A stretch of DNA of 6,206 bases, from positions 1 to 6,206 of the forward strand of contig JACRGM010000010.1 in assembly GCA_016212345.1 (NCBI GenBank). The letters run 5' to 3'. A program made the position numbers and the translations under genes. The stretch comes from Nitrospinota bacterium. GTDB taxonomy: Bacteria; Nitrospinota; Nitrospinia; SZUA-224. Each line of letters opens with the position of its first letter. Within the stretch, counting starts at the first letter, position 1. This document shows positions 1 to 6,175 of this stretch, in pieces. The notes under the pieces were generated by a model. It had not been told where the DNA came from, made no database searches, and saw only the letters and a program-made list of their open reading frames with translations.

Positions 1-426
1 GTAAGTCGAGATAAGGAAAAGGCCCTTATGGCCCATATGAAGGAGTTAGGTATCTCAGAGAAGGATATTATAGAGAAGTTTGTACGGGCTAGTGGTAAAG
101 GTGGGCAAAAGGTGAATAAGGCATCTACAGCAGTATACCTTAAGCATCTCCCTACAGGGATTGAGGTAAAGATCCAGAGGGAAAGATCACAGGCATTGAA
201 TAGATTTTTGGCCCGACGTCTCTTGACACAAAAGATCGAACGTTTGATTTTGGGAAAGAAGAGTCAGGAGGAGCAAAGGATTGCAAAGGTCAGACGTCAG
301 AAGCGAAAAAGATCAAAGCGGGCTAAAGAGAAGATATTAGTAGAGAAGAGACTTAAGGGAGAAAAGAAAAGACTCCGTTCTTATCGTTCTTATAGGGGTC
401 TCGGGGATTCGAATCTTGAGGATTGA
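1..426 (+). CDS. Peptide chain release factor-like protein (GGQ domain, ribosome rescue type), 5' partial
   Basis: This is a small class-I release-factor-like protein of the kind that carries only the peptidyl-tRNA hydrolysis domain (ArfB/YaeJ and C12orf65/mtRF-R relatives). Such proteins free stalled peptides from ribosomes without codon recognition. The sequence shows the hallmark SGKGGQKVNKAS, with GGQ at residues 25-27 counted from the ATG at 28. An RF2-like TGIEVKIQRERSQALNRFLA stretch follows, then a long Arg/Lys-rich tail (about residues 82-120) of the sort that in ArfB enters the empty mRNA channel. No codon-recognition domain is present. ATG at 28 and 37 are possible starts, but the frame stays open to base 1. 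The upstream residues VSRDKEKAL resemble the usual N-terminus of this family (Lys/Glu-rich, then L..RM..LGI), and no good Shine-Dalgarno precedes ATG 28. I therefore treat the gene as cut by the window edge. The assignment to the family is firm; the exact rescue pathway is inference. Confidence 0.88.
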   Translation, partial: VSRDKEKALMAHMKELGISEKDIIEKFVRASGKGGQKVNKASTAVYLKHLPTGIEVKIQRERSQALNRFLARRLLTQKIERLILGKKSQEEQRIAKVRRQKRKRSKRAKEKILVEKRLKGEKKRLRSYRSYRGLGDSNLED

Positions 427-459
427 TTTGAAGTAGTAGTTGATATAAGATAAAAGATT

Positions 460-1191
460 ATGAAGGCGATAATATTGGCTGCAGGTAGAGGAAAGAGGCT
501 AAGACCTTTTACAGATAATAATCATAAGTGTCTTATAGAGATCGGTGGGAGGAGATTGATCGATCGCTATCTGAGTTCCCTTTCAGATCTGGGAGTAAAG
601 GAGATCATTATTGTTGTTGGCTATCTCAAAGAGAGGATAATAAGGAGACAAGGTAATATCTTTAAAGATATTAATATAAGGTATATTATAAACGAGGAGT
701 ATGAAAGAGGTAGTATATTATCCTTATGGCATGCCCGTAAGGAACTGAATGATGATGTACTTATACTAGATGGAGATGTACTCTTTCCAAAGGAACTACT
801 GAGGAGGTTGATTAGTTCAGAGAGGCCAAATTCCTTTTTAATGGATCTTGATTTCAGGGATACAGGTGAAGAGATGAAGCTGGCCGCAAGGGGAGGAAGG
901 GTTATTGAGATCTCCAGGCATCTCCATGAGGGTCAATACGATGAGGTTGGTGAAGGGGTGGGCTTTCTGATGCTTTCAAGGAGAGACGCCATTTTATTAA
1001 TATCTTACTTAGAGGATTTTATCAGAGAGGGGTTTTTGGATATTGAGTATGAAGATGTGCTCAACAAGCTGGTAAAATACTCTGATATCGGTTATGAGAA
1101 GGTGGATGGACTTCCCTGGATAGAGATAGATTTTAAGGAGGATATTGAGAGGGGAGAGAAGATCCTACCCCAACTAATCATGTGGGATTAA
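460..1191 (+). CDS. Nucleotidyltransferase, LicC/sugar-1-phosphate type
   Basis: This 243-aa protein is a single-domain NTP transferase (GT-A-like Rossmann fold) that would join a phosphorylated sugar, phosphocholine or similar alcohol phosphate to an NMP, releasing pyrophosphate in the cytoplasm. The N-terminal LAAGRGKRLRPFT (residues 6-18) is the nucleotide-binding signature, with Lys23 in the HKCL position. LILDGDV (101-107) holds the metal-binding Asp. GEGVGFLMLS (164-173) is the substrate loop. WIEIDFKEDIERG (220-232) carries the second metal Asp and is typical of LicC/phosphocholine cytidylyltransferase-like members. The length fits a stand-alone enzyme without a C-terminal left-handed helix. 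It starts 33 nt after the release-factor-like gene with only a poor ribosome binding site. No other lipid, LPS or polysaccharide gene is in view, so the substrate cannot be named. A CDP-alcohol transferase partner might be expected elsewhere. Confidence 0.87.
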   Translation: MKAIILAAGRGKRLRPFTDNNHKCLIEIGGRRLIDRYLSSLSDLGVKEIIIVVGYLKERIIRRQGNIFKDINIRYIINEEYERGSILSLWHARKELNDDVLILDGDVLFPKELLRRLISSERPNSFLMDLDFRDTGEEMKLAARGGRVIEISRHLHEGQYDEVGEGVGFLMLSRRDAILLISYLEDFIREGFLDIEYEDVLNKLVKYSDIGYEKVDGLPWIEIDFKEDIERGEKILPQLIMWD

Positions 1192-1201
1192 GGGGTTTAA
1201 G

Positions 1202-1206
1202 AAGGA
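1202..1206 (+). promoter_or_regulatory. Ribosome binding site for accA
   Basis: AAGGA lies nine bases before the GTG at 1216. It decides in favour of a GTG start, because the AccA N-terminus (QILDFERPI) begins immediately after that codon and no in-frame ATG sits nearby. Confidence 0.65.
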
Positions 1207-1215
1207 TGGATTATT

Positions 1216-2175
1216 GTGCAGATATTAGATTTTGAGAGACCTATATTTGAGATAGAGCAAAAGATAGAAGAGTTGGTAGAACTCTCACAAAAGGGAGATA
1301 TAGACTTCTCTGAAGAGATAAAGAGGCTAAAAAAAAAAGTAAAGAGGATAAGAAAAGATACCTTTTCTAATCTGAGTAGTTGGCAGAAGACACAGTTAGC
1401 CCGACATCCAGATCGGCCTTATACATTGGACTATATCAGGCTTATGATGTCAGATTTTATTGAACTTCATGGGGATCGAGGCTTTGCAGATGGAAATTCA
1501 ATAGTGGGTGGACTGGCAAGGTTAGAAGGGGAATCTATAGTTGTAATTGGACACCAAAAGGGGAGAGATATTAAGGAAAAGGTATTTAGAAATTTTGGGA
1601 TGTCCAATCCTGAGGGATATAGAAAGGCACTCCGATTGATGAAATTAGCTAATAAATTTGGTAAACCTATAATCACTATGCTGGATACACCTGGGGCATA
1701 CCCAGGCATAGGGGCAGAGGAGAGGGGGCAAGCAGAGGCTATTGCCAGAAATCTTAAGGAGATGTATAGATTATCAGTCCCTGTGATTGTGGTAATTATA
1801 GGTGAAGGAGGGAGTGGTGGAGCACTTGCCCTAGGTATAGGTAACAGGATATTGATGTTAGAAAATGCAATATATTCAGTAATTTCTCCTGAGGGATGTG
1901 CAGCGATCCTTTGGAATAATGGTAAAAATGTTGAGGATGCTGCCAAGGCATTGTGTCTAACATCCCATGATCTATTAAGACTTAAGGTAATAGATGAGAT
2001 CATTAAAGAACCACCATCTGTGGCACATCGTGATCCAAAGATGATGACATCCATACTGAGACGGGCACTCCGAAGAAACCTTAAAGAACTCAAACCCCTC
2101 TCACCTGATGAATTGATCCAACAGAGATATGAGAAGTTCAGGGGGATGGGGGAGTTTATGGATGGAAGAGGATGA
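1216..2175 (+). CDS. accA: Acetyl-CoA carboxylase carboxyltransferase subunit alpha
   Basis: AccA pairs with AccD in the carboxyltransferase half of bacterial acetyl-CoA carboxylase. That half moves CO2 from carboxybiotin on AccB to acetyl-CoA, giving malonyl-CoA for fatty acid synthesis. At 319 aa it has the same length as the E. coli protein as I recall it. Visible landmarks in order are LDFERPI at residues 4-10, a helical Lys/Glu-rich segment, ARHPDRPYTLDY (62-73), GHQKGRD (112-118), DTPGAYPGIGAEERGQ (157-172), GEGGSGGALALG (197-208, oxyanion/CoA-binding glycines) and SPEGCAAILW (224-233). Translation starts at GTG, 24 nt after the nucleotidyltransferase gene. The stop overlaps the next gene's start as ATGA, so downstream exbB translation is probably coupled. 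accD is not in the window. A ten-A run sits in the N-terminal helix region (see the separate entry). The frame is intact and the identification is secure. Confidence 0.98.
   Translation: MQILDFERPIFEIEQKIEELVELSQKGDIDFSEEIKRLKKKVKRIRKDTFSNLSSWQKTQLARHPDRPYTLDYIRLMMSDFIELHGDRGFADGNSIVGGLARLEGESIVVIGHQKGRDIKEKVFRNFGMSNPEGYRKALRLMKLANKFGKPIITMLDTPGAYPGIGAEERGQAEAIARNLKEMYRLSVPVIVVIIGEGGSGGALALGIGNRILMLENAIYSVISPEGCAAILWNNGKNVEDAAKALCLTSHDLLRLKVIDEIIKEPPSVAHRDPKMMTSILRRALRRNLKELKPLSPDELIQQRYEKFRGMGEFMDGRG
1329..1338 (+). repeat. A10 homopolymer tract inside accA
   Basis: Ten consecutive A residues encode Lys-Lys-Lys (residues 39-41) in the N-terminal helical region of AccA. As printed the frame is kept. 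Loss or gain of one A, whether by polymerase slippage, transcriptional slippage or sequencing error, would truncate AccA near residue 40-60. Confidence 0.9.
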
Positions 2176-2939
2176 AGAATCGTTTTACTATCATTATCAT
2201 TTTATTACTGAGTATTATTATCTTATCTTTCCTAATAGGTGAAGATATATTAGCAGTAGATGACCATATATCTGTCAAGGGTGGAGATGATGTAGAATGG
2301 AATATCTTATCTATCATAAAGAAGGGTGGACCTGTCATGTACCCAATAATCTTCTGTTCAGTCCTTGCCTTGGGTATAGCATTAGAGAGGCTATTCCATC
2401 TCAGGAGGAATAATATAATAGACCCTGAATTTTTGAGTACCATTAAAAAATACTGGCATAAACAGGAGATGGATAGGGCTGTTGGGATCTGTCATAAATA
2501 TGATATCTCTATGTCCAGGATCTTGAGGGCAGGTTTGTTAAGGTTTGATTATGGGATAATAGAGATAGAGAGGGCAATAGAGGGGGCAGGACAGCATGAA
2601 GTTTCACTACTCTCATCAAACTTGAGAATATTAGGTGTGATCGCTAGTCTTGCACCAATGCTTGGTTTTCTCGGAACCGTAACAGGTATGATAAGGGCAT
2701 TCAATGTAATATCCCAGAGTGGGGCAGGGAATCCAAGTCTTGTGGCGAGTGGTATATCAGAGGCACTCATTACTACTGCAGCAGGGCTGATTGTAAGCAT
2801 CCCGACCTTGGCTATTTATCACTATTTCAGAGGGAAGGTAGATAGGTTCATATTTGAGATGGAGGAGATATCTATACAACTGATAGAGAAACTATTCCAT
2901 ACAAAAGGTGTGACAGAGGGGGAAGATGGAACAGTATAA
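2172..2939 (+). CDS. exbB: MotA/TolQ/ExbB family proton channel protein
   Basis: This is the pentameric inner-membrane subunit of an ExbBD/TolQR-type motor. Such motors use the proton motive force to drive a periplasm-spanning partner, either TonB for nutrient uptake or TolA for envelope constriction. The 255-aa protein begins with a hydrophobic segment (residues 5-22) that looks like a signal peptide or extra membrane anchor, followed by a short acidic stretch. The standard core comes next: TM1 around 55-75, a cytoplasmic helical domain, TM2 around 152-177 with LAPMLGFLGTVTGMI (160-174), and TM3 around 193-218 with GISEALITTAAGLIVSIP (194-211). The conserved Pro, Gly and Thr residues lining the channel are all there. 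The ATG overlaps the accA stop by four bases. GGAAGAGG directly abuts the start, too close for normal use, so termination-reinitiation is likely. ExbB and TolQ cannot be told apart here; the extra N-terminal segment favours the ExbB-like group. Confidence 0.93.
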   Translation: MKNRFTIIIILLLSIIILSFLIGEDILAVDDHISVKGGDDVEWNILSIIKKGGPVMYPIIFCSVLALGIALERLFHLRRNNIIDPEFLSTIKKYWHKQEMDRAVGICHKYDISMSRILRAGLLRFDYGIIEIERAIEGAGQHEVSLLSSNLRILGVIASLAPMLGFLGTVTGMIRAFNVISQSGAGNPSLVASGISEALITTAAGLIVSIPTLAIYHYFRGKVDRFIFEMEEISIQLIEKLFHTKGVTEGEDGTV

Positions 2940-2946
2940 ACTATGC

Positions 2947-2953
2947 AGGAGGT
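2947..2953 (+). promoter_or_regulatory. Perfect Shine-Dalgarno (AGGAGGT) ahead of exbD, offset from its start
   Basis: AGGAGGT is the best ribosome binding site in the window, yet it sits 19 bases before the exbD ATG at 2973. It is nine bases before an out-of-frame ATG at 2963. The exbD frame is closed by TGA at 2964-2966, so the exbD start cannot be moved upstream to meet it. A weaker GAGG at 2965-2968 lies four bases before the exbD ATG. Confidence 0.6.
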
Positions 2954-2962
2954 AAGTAGTAG

Positions 2963-2983
2963 ATGAGGTATCATGCGATTTAG
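2963..2983 (+). other. Possible six-codon leader minicistron (MRYHAI) overlapping the exbD start
   Basis: An ATG with an ideally spaced AGGAGGT opens a six-codon frame that stops with TAG at 2981-2983, eight bases beyond the exbD start codon. Ribosomes loading here would terminate on top of the exbD start, an arrangement able to set ExbD dosage relative to ExbB by reinitiation. Only the geometry supports it; a chance ATG is the alternative. Confidence 0.3.
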
Positions 2984-3374
2984 AAAGGAAGATAGCGAGG
3001 ATTTCAGATTTGATCTGACCCCTATGGCAGATATAGTATTCCTTCTCCTCATCTTCTTCATGGTCTGTACAGCCTTTGTAGACTTCACCAGAAGGGTAGA
3101 TATAGAGCTCCCAGAGTCAAAGGCCTCTACACCTATTGAAAAGATAAGAAACTATATAATAGAAATGGGGATTGATAAGAAGATATACCTAAATGGCGAA
3201 GGGTTAACTATAGAGGGATTAGAAGAGAGATTAAAGGGGTCTAAAGAGGATGTTCAAATACATAAATCTGCTATTATCAAGGCTGACAGGAGACTCCCTT
3301 ATGGAGATGTGATAAAGGTTATGGGGATAGTAAAGGGGGCCAACATAGAAGATATTAGTGTAGCGGTTAAATGA
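2973..3374 (+). CDS. exbD: ExbD/TolR family biopolymer transport protein
   Basis: ExbD/TolR is the single-span partner that sits in the pore of the ExbB/TolQ pentamer. The 133-aa product has a short charged cytoplasmic N-terminus with FDLTPMADIVFLLLIFFM (residues 13-30). LTPMAD is the family signature and Asp20 is the protonatable membrane aspartate. The span runs to about residue 37. The rest is the periplasmic domain, including an LPESKAS segment (46-52) and the IIKADRRLPYGDVIKVMGIVKGA block (101-123) that corresponds to the conserved 'D....Y..vv.vm...k.aG' pattern. Length is typical. It follows exbB by 33 nt, the usual pairing, and its stop overlaps the cbiA start as ATGA. Whether the complex serves TonB, TolA or a TonB-like protein is not visible; no tonB or receptor gene is in the window. 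Start choice is forced by an in-frame stop at 2964. Confidence 0.95.
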   Translation: MRFRKEDSEDFRFDLTPMADIVFLLLIFFMVCTAFVDFTRRVDIELPESKASTPIEKIRNYIIEMGIDKKIYLNGEGLTIEGLEERLKGSKEDVQIHKSAIIKADRRLPYGDVIKVMGIVKGANIEDISVAVK

Positions 3375-4864
3375 AAAATAATTATCCTAGAATTATTATA
3401 GCAGGGACACATAGTGGGGTGGGGAAGACAACTATTTCAATCGGGCTAATGTCAGCCTTACAAAAAAGGGGATGGAGGGTTCAGCCCTTTAAGATAGGCC
3501 CAGATTTCATTGACCCAGGCTACCATACCGTAGTTGTTGGTACATCTTCAAGAAATCTTGATAGTTGGTTATTGGATAGGGATACCCTTATAGATATCTT
3601 TATCAAAAATTCTGAGAAGGGAGATATATCCATTATTGAAGGGGTAATGGGATTATATGATGGATATAATGGAAAAGGTGAGGAAGGAAGTACAGCCCAC
3701 ATCGCTAAACTGATCAATTCCCCTGTGATCTTGGTAGTAGATGCCAGTGGTATGGCCCGTAGTGTCGGTGCACTGGTTCTGGGATTCGAGGTATTTGATA
3801 AGGATTTAAAGATAGTGGGGGTCATATTTAATAACATAAATAGTCAGAGCCACTTTAGATTTCTTAAGGATGCAGTAGAAGATAGATGTAAGGCAGAGGT
3901 TCTTGGTTATCTATCTCGAGATATAAATTTAGGTATCCCAGAGAGACATTTGGGGTTGATTACCCATAATGAGAACATCCTATCTAAGAAGTTCATTGAT
4001 AGGTTGATAGATTTAGTAGAAAAGGGTATTGATATAGAAAAGATCATTGATTTAGCCACTAACCCTTTACCACTAATAACCTATAATATACCTAGTACTA
4101 TAGATATAAAAGATATAAATCACCAACTATCAGTTGCTAATAATAGCCTCTTATTAAGGCCGAACATAAAGTCCACCCCTATCGCCTTTAGTAGAGTATC
4201 AATTGTTAGAATCGCTGTTGCCTATGATCCAGCCTTTTGCTTTTACTATGAGGATAATCTTGATATCCTTCGCAATATAGGGGGAGAGATACTCTTTTTT
4301 AGTCCCATAAAGGATACCCAATTACCAAGAGATGTAGATGTAATATATCTGGGTGGTGGATATCCTGAGGTCTTTGCACAAAGGTTGGAGGCGAACCATC
4401 CTCTGAGAGATGAGATTAGAAGGTTTGCAGATATAGGTAGACCGATCTATGCAGAATGTGGTGGGTTTATGTATCTTACTGAAGGGATAATAGACCTTGA
4501 TGGAAGGTTATATGATATGGTGGGTATCTTCCCTACTAGGGCAAGGATGTTAAGAGATAAGGTTAAATTAGGATATGTTGTTATCAAGATTATAGATGAT
4601 TGTCTACTTGGAGATAAGGGTGATGAGATACATGGACATGAATTTCATTATTCTGAAATCTCATTTATGCCAGAAGATATAGGTAGAAGCTATGAATTAA
4701 AGAAGGGGGAAGGAGATATACCGAGAAGGGAAGGATATACCTATAAAAATGTCTTAGCCAGTTATGTACATATACATTTTGGTTCAAATAAGTCCTTTGC
4801 TGAGAGATTAATACAGAGATGTTTAGCTCTTAGGAGTAATGGCTATATGCTTTCATACATATAA
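3371..4864 (+). CDS. cbiA: Cobyrinate a,c-diamide synthase
   Basis: CbiA/CobB amidates the a and c carboxylates of cobyrinic acid (or hydrogenobyrinic acid in the aerobic route) using ATP and glutamine, in corrin ring synthesis for vitamin B12. The N-terminal half is a dethiobiotin-synthetase-like ATPase: P-loop GTHSGVGKTT (residues 12-21), PFKIGPDFIDPGYH (39-52), SRNLDSWLL (60-68), IEGVMGLYDG (89-98) and VVDASGMARSVGALVLGF (122-139). The C-terminal half is a class-I glutamine amidotransferase: LGGGYPEVFA (327-336), AECGGFMYLT (361-370) with nucleophile Cys363, GHEFHYSEI (422-430) and VHIHFGS (466-472) with the probable catalytic His468. At 497 aa it is a few tens of residues longer than I recall for Salmonella CbiA. 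The excess lies in an Asn/Ile-rich inter-domain linker near 230-278. It lacks its own Shine-Dalgarno and is probably coupled to exbD by the ATGA overlap. No cobalamin riboswitch can fit ahead of it. Its last eight or so codons run into the junction region discussed under findings. Confidence 0.95.
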   Translation: MKNNYPRIIIAGTHSGVGKTTISIGLMSALQKRGWRVQPFKIGPDFIDPGYHTVVVGTSSRNLDSWLLDRDTLIDIFIKNSEKGDISIIEGVMGLYDGYNGKGEEGSTAHIAKLINSPVILVVDASGMARSVGALVLGFEVFDKDLKIVGVIFNNINSQSHFRFLKDAVEDRCKAEVLGYLSRDINLGIPERHLGLITHNENILSKKFIDRLIDLVEKGIDIEKIIDLATNPLPLITYNIPSTIDIKDINHQLSVANNSLLLRPNIKSTPIAFSRVSIVRIAVAYDPAFCFYYEDNLDILRNIGGEILFFSPIKDTQLPRDVDVIYLGGGYPEVFAQRLEANHPLRDEIRRFADIGRPIYAECGGFMYLTEGIIDLDGRLYDMVGIFPTRARMLRDKVKLGYVVIKIIDDCLLGDKGDEIHGHEFHYSEISFMPEDIGRSYELKKGEGDIPRREGYTYKNVLASYVHIHFGSNKSFAERLIQRCLALRSNGYMLSYI

Positions 4865-4958
4865 GAAGGCAGGGAAGTATCAAGTCATGGTTAAGGTGGT
4901 GGATATTTTTGGAAATGATACGAATAAGTTGGTGGAAATTAAAATAGGGGGAGAATAA
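4851..4958 (+). pseudogene. Remnant: C-terminal PKD/Ig-like tail of a lost larger gene (or a 23-aa mini-ORF)
   Basis: In a frame different from cbiA, after an in-frame TAG at 4824, the DNA reads ...FHTYKKAGKYQVMVKVVD and on through IFGNDT to a short basic tail and TAA. The spacing H-x-Y-x-x-x-G-x-Y-x-V-x-V-x-V-x-D-x-x-G is the classic closing strands of a PKD/Ig-like beta sandwich, and such strands do not exist alone. From memory, very similar endings (KYxxxVKVVDIFGNDT) occur at the extreme C-terminus of large DNA-methyltransferase or restriction-type proteins; I cannot verify this here. The first 12 codons overlap the 3' end of cbiA or the gap, and the stop abuts the ATPase ATG (TAA-ATG), as in an intact operon. 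An ATG at 4887 with a purine run AGGGAAG nine bases upstream could still yield a 23-aa peptide and keep the ATPase translationally coupled. A chance ORF is unlikely given the motif, but the parent family is uncertain. Confidence 0.6.
4947..4953 (+). promoter_or_regulatory. Ribosome binding site for the ATPase gene
   Basis: GGGGGAG ends five bases before the ATG at 4959 and lies inside the last codons of the upstream fragment. It supports the ATG at 4959 as the true start. The family N-terminus (FTPGRPVPIEYFV) begins ten residues later. Confidence 0.75.
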
Positions 4959-6173
4959 ATGGCAGAAATAGTAACTAAAGAAAGTCCTTTTACACCGGGA
5001 AGGCCTGTACCTATTGAGTATTTTGTAGCTCGTATCAAAGAAATTGAAAGATTAGAAAGAGCAATTAAACAAACCTCATCGGGCAGAAATGAGAATATCT
5101 TTATTACAGGAGAACGTGGCATAGGAAAAAGCTCGCTCGCTGGGTTTGTTCGTTATCTGGCAGAGAAAAAAAATTTTATCGGTAGTCATTGCTTTTTAGG
5201 TGGTGTAAGAGACCTTGAAGGAATGATTAGGGTAATCTTTCAGAGAATTCTGCAACAAATTACAGATAAATCTCTTTTTGACAGATTGAAACAAATCTTT
5301 TCTAAGTACATAAAAAGAATTACTTTATTTGATATTGAAGTAGAATTCACGAAAGATAGCTCTGAACTACGCACACTGCTTGATAATTTTTTACCTGTGC
5401 TTAGAAAAATACATGAAACAGTAAAAGATGTTAAGCAAGGGATAATTCTTATATTAGATGATTTGAATGGAATTACAGATGTTCCTGAATTCTCTCAATT
5501 CTTAAAAAGTTTTGTTGATGAGTTAGCAACTTCAAATAACTCCTTACCTTTATTACTTATCCTTGTAGGGATTCCAGAAAGGAGAGATGATTTGATAAAA
5601 CATCAACCTTCGGTAGCAAGAATTTTTGATATTGTAGATTTACCTCCAATGAGTAAAGATGAATCTACTCAATTTTTCAAAATTATGTTTGACAAGCAGG
5701 GTATATCTATTGATCAAGAGGCTATATCTCTTATGATAGAACTTTCAGGCGGTTTTCCTATGCTTATGCACGAAGTAGGAGACGCTGTATTCTGGGTTAA
5801 TACAGATAATCGGATTGATGGGAAAGATGCTGTAGGTGGAATATTAGAAGCAGCAAAGAATGTGGGGAAAAAATATTTAGACCCACAGATATATCGAGCC
5901 ATAGGTTCAGAAACATATAGAACTATTCTCAGAAAAATAAGCGAATTACCATTAGGGACTACGTTTCAACGAAAAAAAATCTTAGAAAAAATAACAAATG
6001 ATGAGCGCAAGACTTTTGATAATTTTCTTCAACGGATAAAGAAATTGGGCATTATATGTGAGACAGAACAGCGTGGCGAATATAGGTTCATAAATCAACT
6101 TTATCATCTTTATGTCGGGTTAGAGGCATTTGGAGCTAAAAAAGAAAAGAAGCACCCAAATAGGACTTCTTAA
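4959..6173 (+). CDS. Orc1/Cdc6-like AAA+ ATPase with C-terminal winged helix
   Basis: This 404-aa cytoplasmic P-loop ATPase resembles the bacterial relatives of Orc1/Cdc6 and archaeal AAA ATPases, proteins that often bind DNA or regulate a partner enzyme. The start SPFTPGRPVPIEYFVAR (residues 9-25) is the lead-in seen in this group, where the last part is normally FVGR; here Ala24 replaces Gly. Walker A is GERGIGKSS (51-59) with Lys57. Walker B is IILILDDL (162-169) with Asp167/Asp168. LLLILVGIPE (198-207) is the sensor-1 strand region. ELSGGFPMLMHEVGDAVFW (261-279) is the lid segment with a GG-x-P motif. Residues about 312-388, ending GEYRFINQLYHLYV, look like a winged-helix domain. No membrane segment or signal peptide is present. 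Ten of 27 Arg codons are CGN, against 3 of 31 in cbiA, and the DNA looks more AT-rich, suggesting separate origin. It follows a truncated gene and is followed two bases later by another CDS. Its specific job is unknown. Confidence 0.85.
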   Translation: MAEIVTKESPFTPGRPVPIEYFVARIKEIERLERAIKQTSSGRNENIFITGERGIGKSSLAGFVRYLAEKKNFIGSHCFLGGVRDLEGMIRVIFQRILQQITDKSLFDRLKQIFSKYIKRITLFDIEVEFTKDSSELRTLLDNFLPVLRKIHETVKDVKQGIILILDDLNGITDVPEFSQFLKSFVDELATSNNSLPLLLILVGIPERRDDLIKHQPSVARIFDIVDLPPMSKDESTQFFKIMFDKQGISIDQEAISLMIELSGGFPMLMHEVGDAVFWVNTDNRIDGKDAVGGILEAAKNVGKKYLDPQIYRAIGSETYRTILRKISELPLGTTFQRKKILEKITNDERKTFDNFLQRIKKLGIICETEQRGEYRFINQLYHLYVGLEAFGAKKEKKHPNRTS

Positions 6174-6175
6174 TC

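Noticed and set aside
223..260. TTGACA-like promoter -35 inside the release-factor-like gene
   Set aside because: A TTGACA hexamer is present, but no TATAAT-like sequence occurs 16-18 bases downstream, and it is within coding sequence.
423..449. Possible promoter ahead of the nucleotidyltransferase gene (TTGATT with TATAAG)
   Set aside because: Spacing is about 15 bases and both boxes are weak in AT-rich DNA; not strong enough to list.
1467..2093. 208-codon open frame on the minus strand opposite accA
   Set aside because: It lies wholly antisense to a firmly identified accA, and its translation is a Ser/Ile/Pro-rich composition with no recognisable motif. The other minus-strand frames (for example 2822-3088, 3520-3837 and 4880-5122) are rejected for the same reason.
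3300..3371. Cobalamin riboswitch upstream of cbiA
   Set aside because: The cbiA start overlaps the exbD stop, and the preceding bases are ordinary exbD coding sequence with no room for a B12 box structure.
4844..4863. Inverted repeat TATATG / CATATA at the end of cbiA as a terminator
   Set aside because: The six-base stem is all A/T except one pair and is followed by AGAAGGC, not a T-run, so it would not terminate transcription.
4767..4863. 8-base direct repeat TACATATA at 4767-4774 and 4856-4863 flanking the cbiA 3' end
   Set aside because: It could be deletion or insertion microhomology near the junction, but an eight-base all-A/T-type repeat is expected by chance in this DNA, and removing the interval would not restore any gene.
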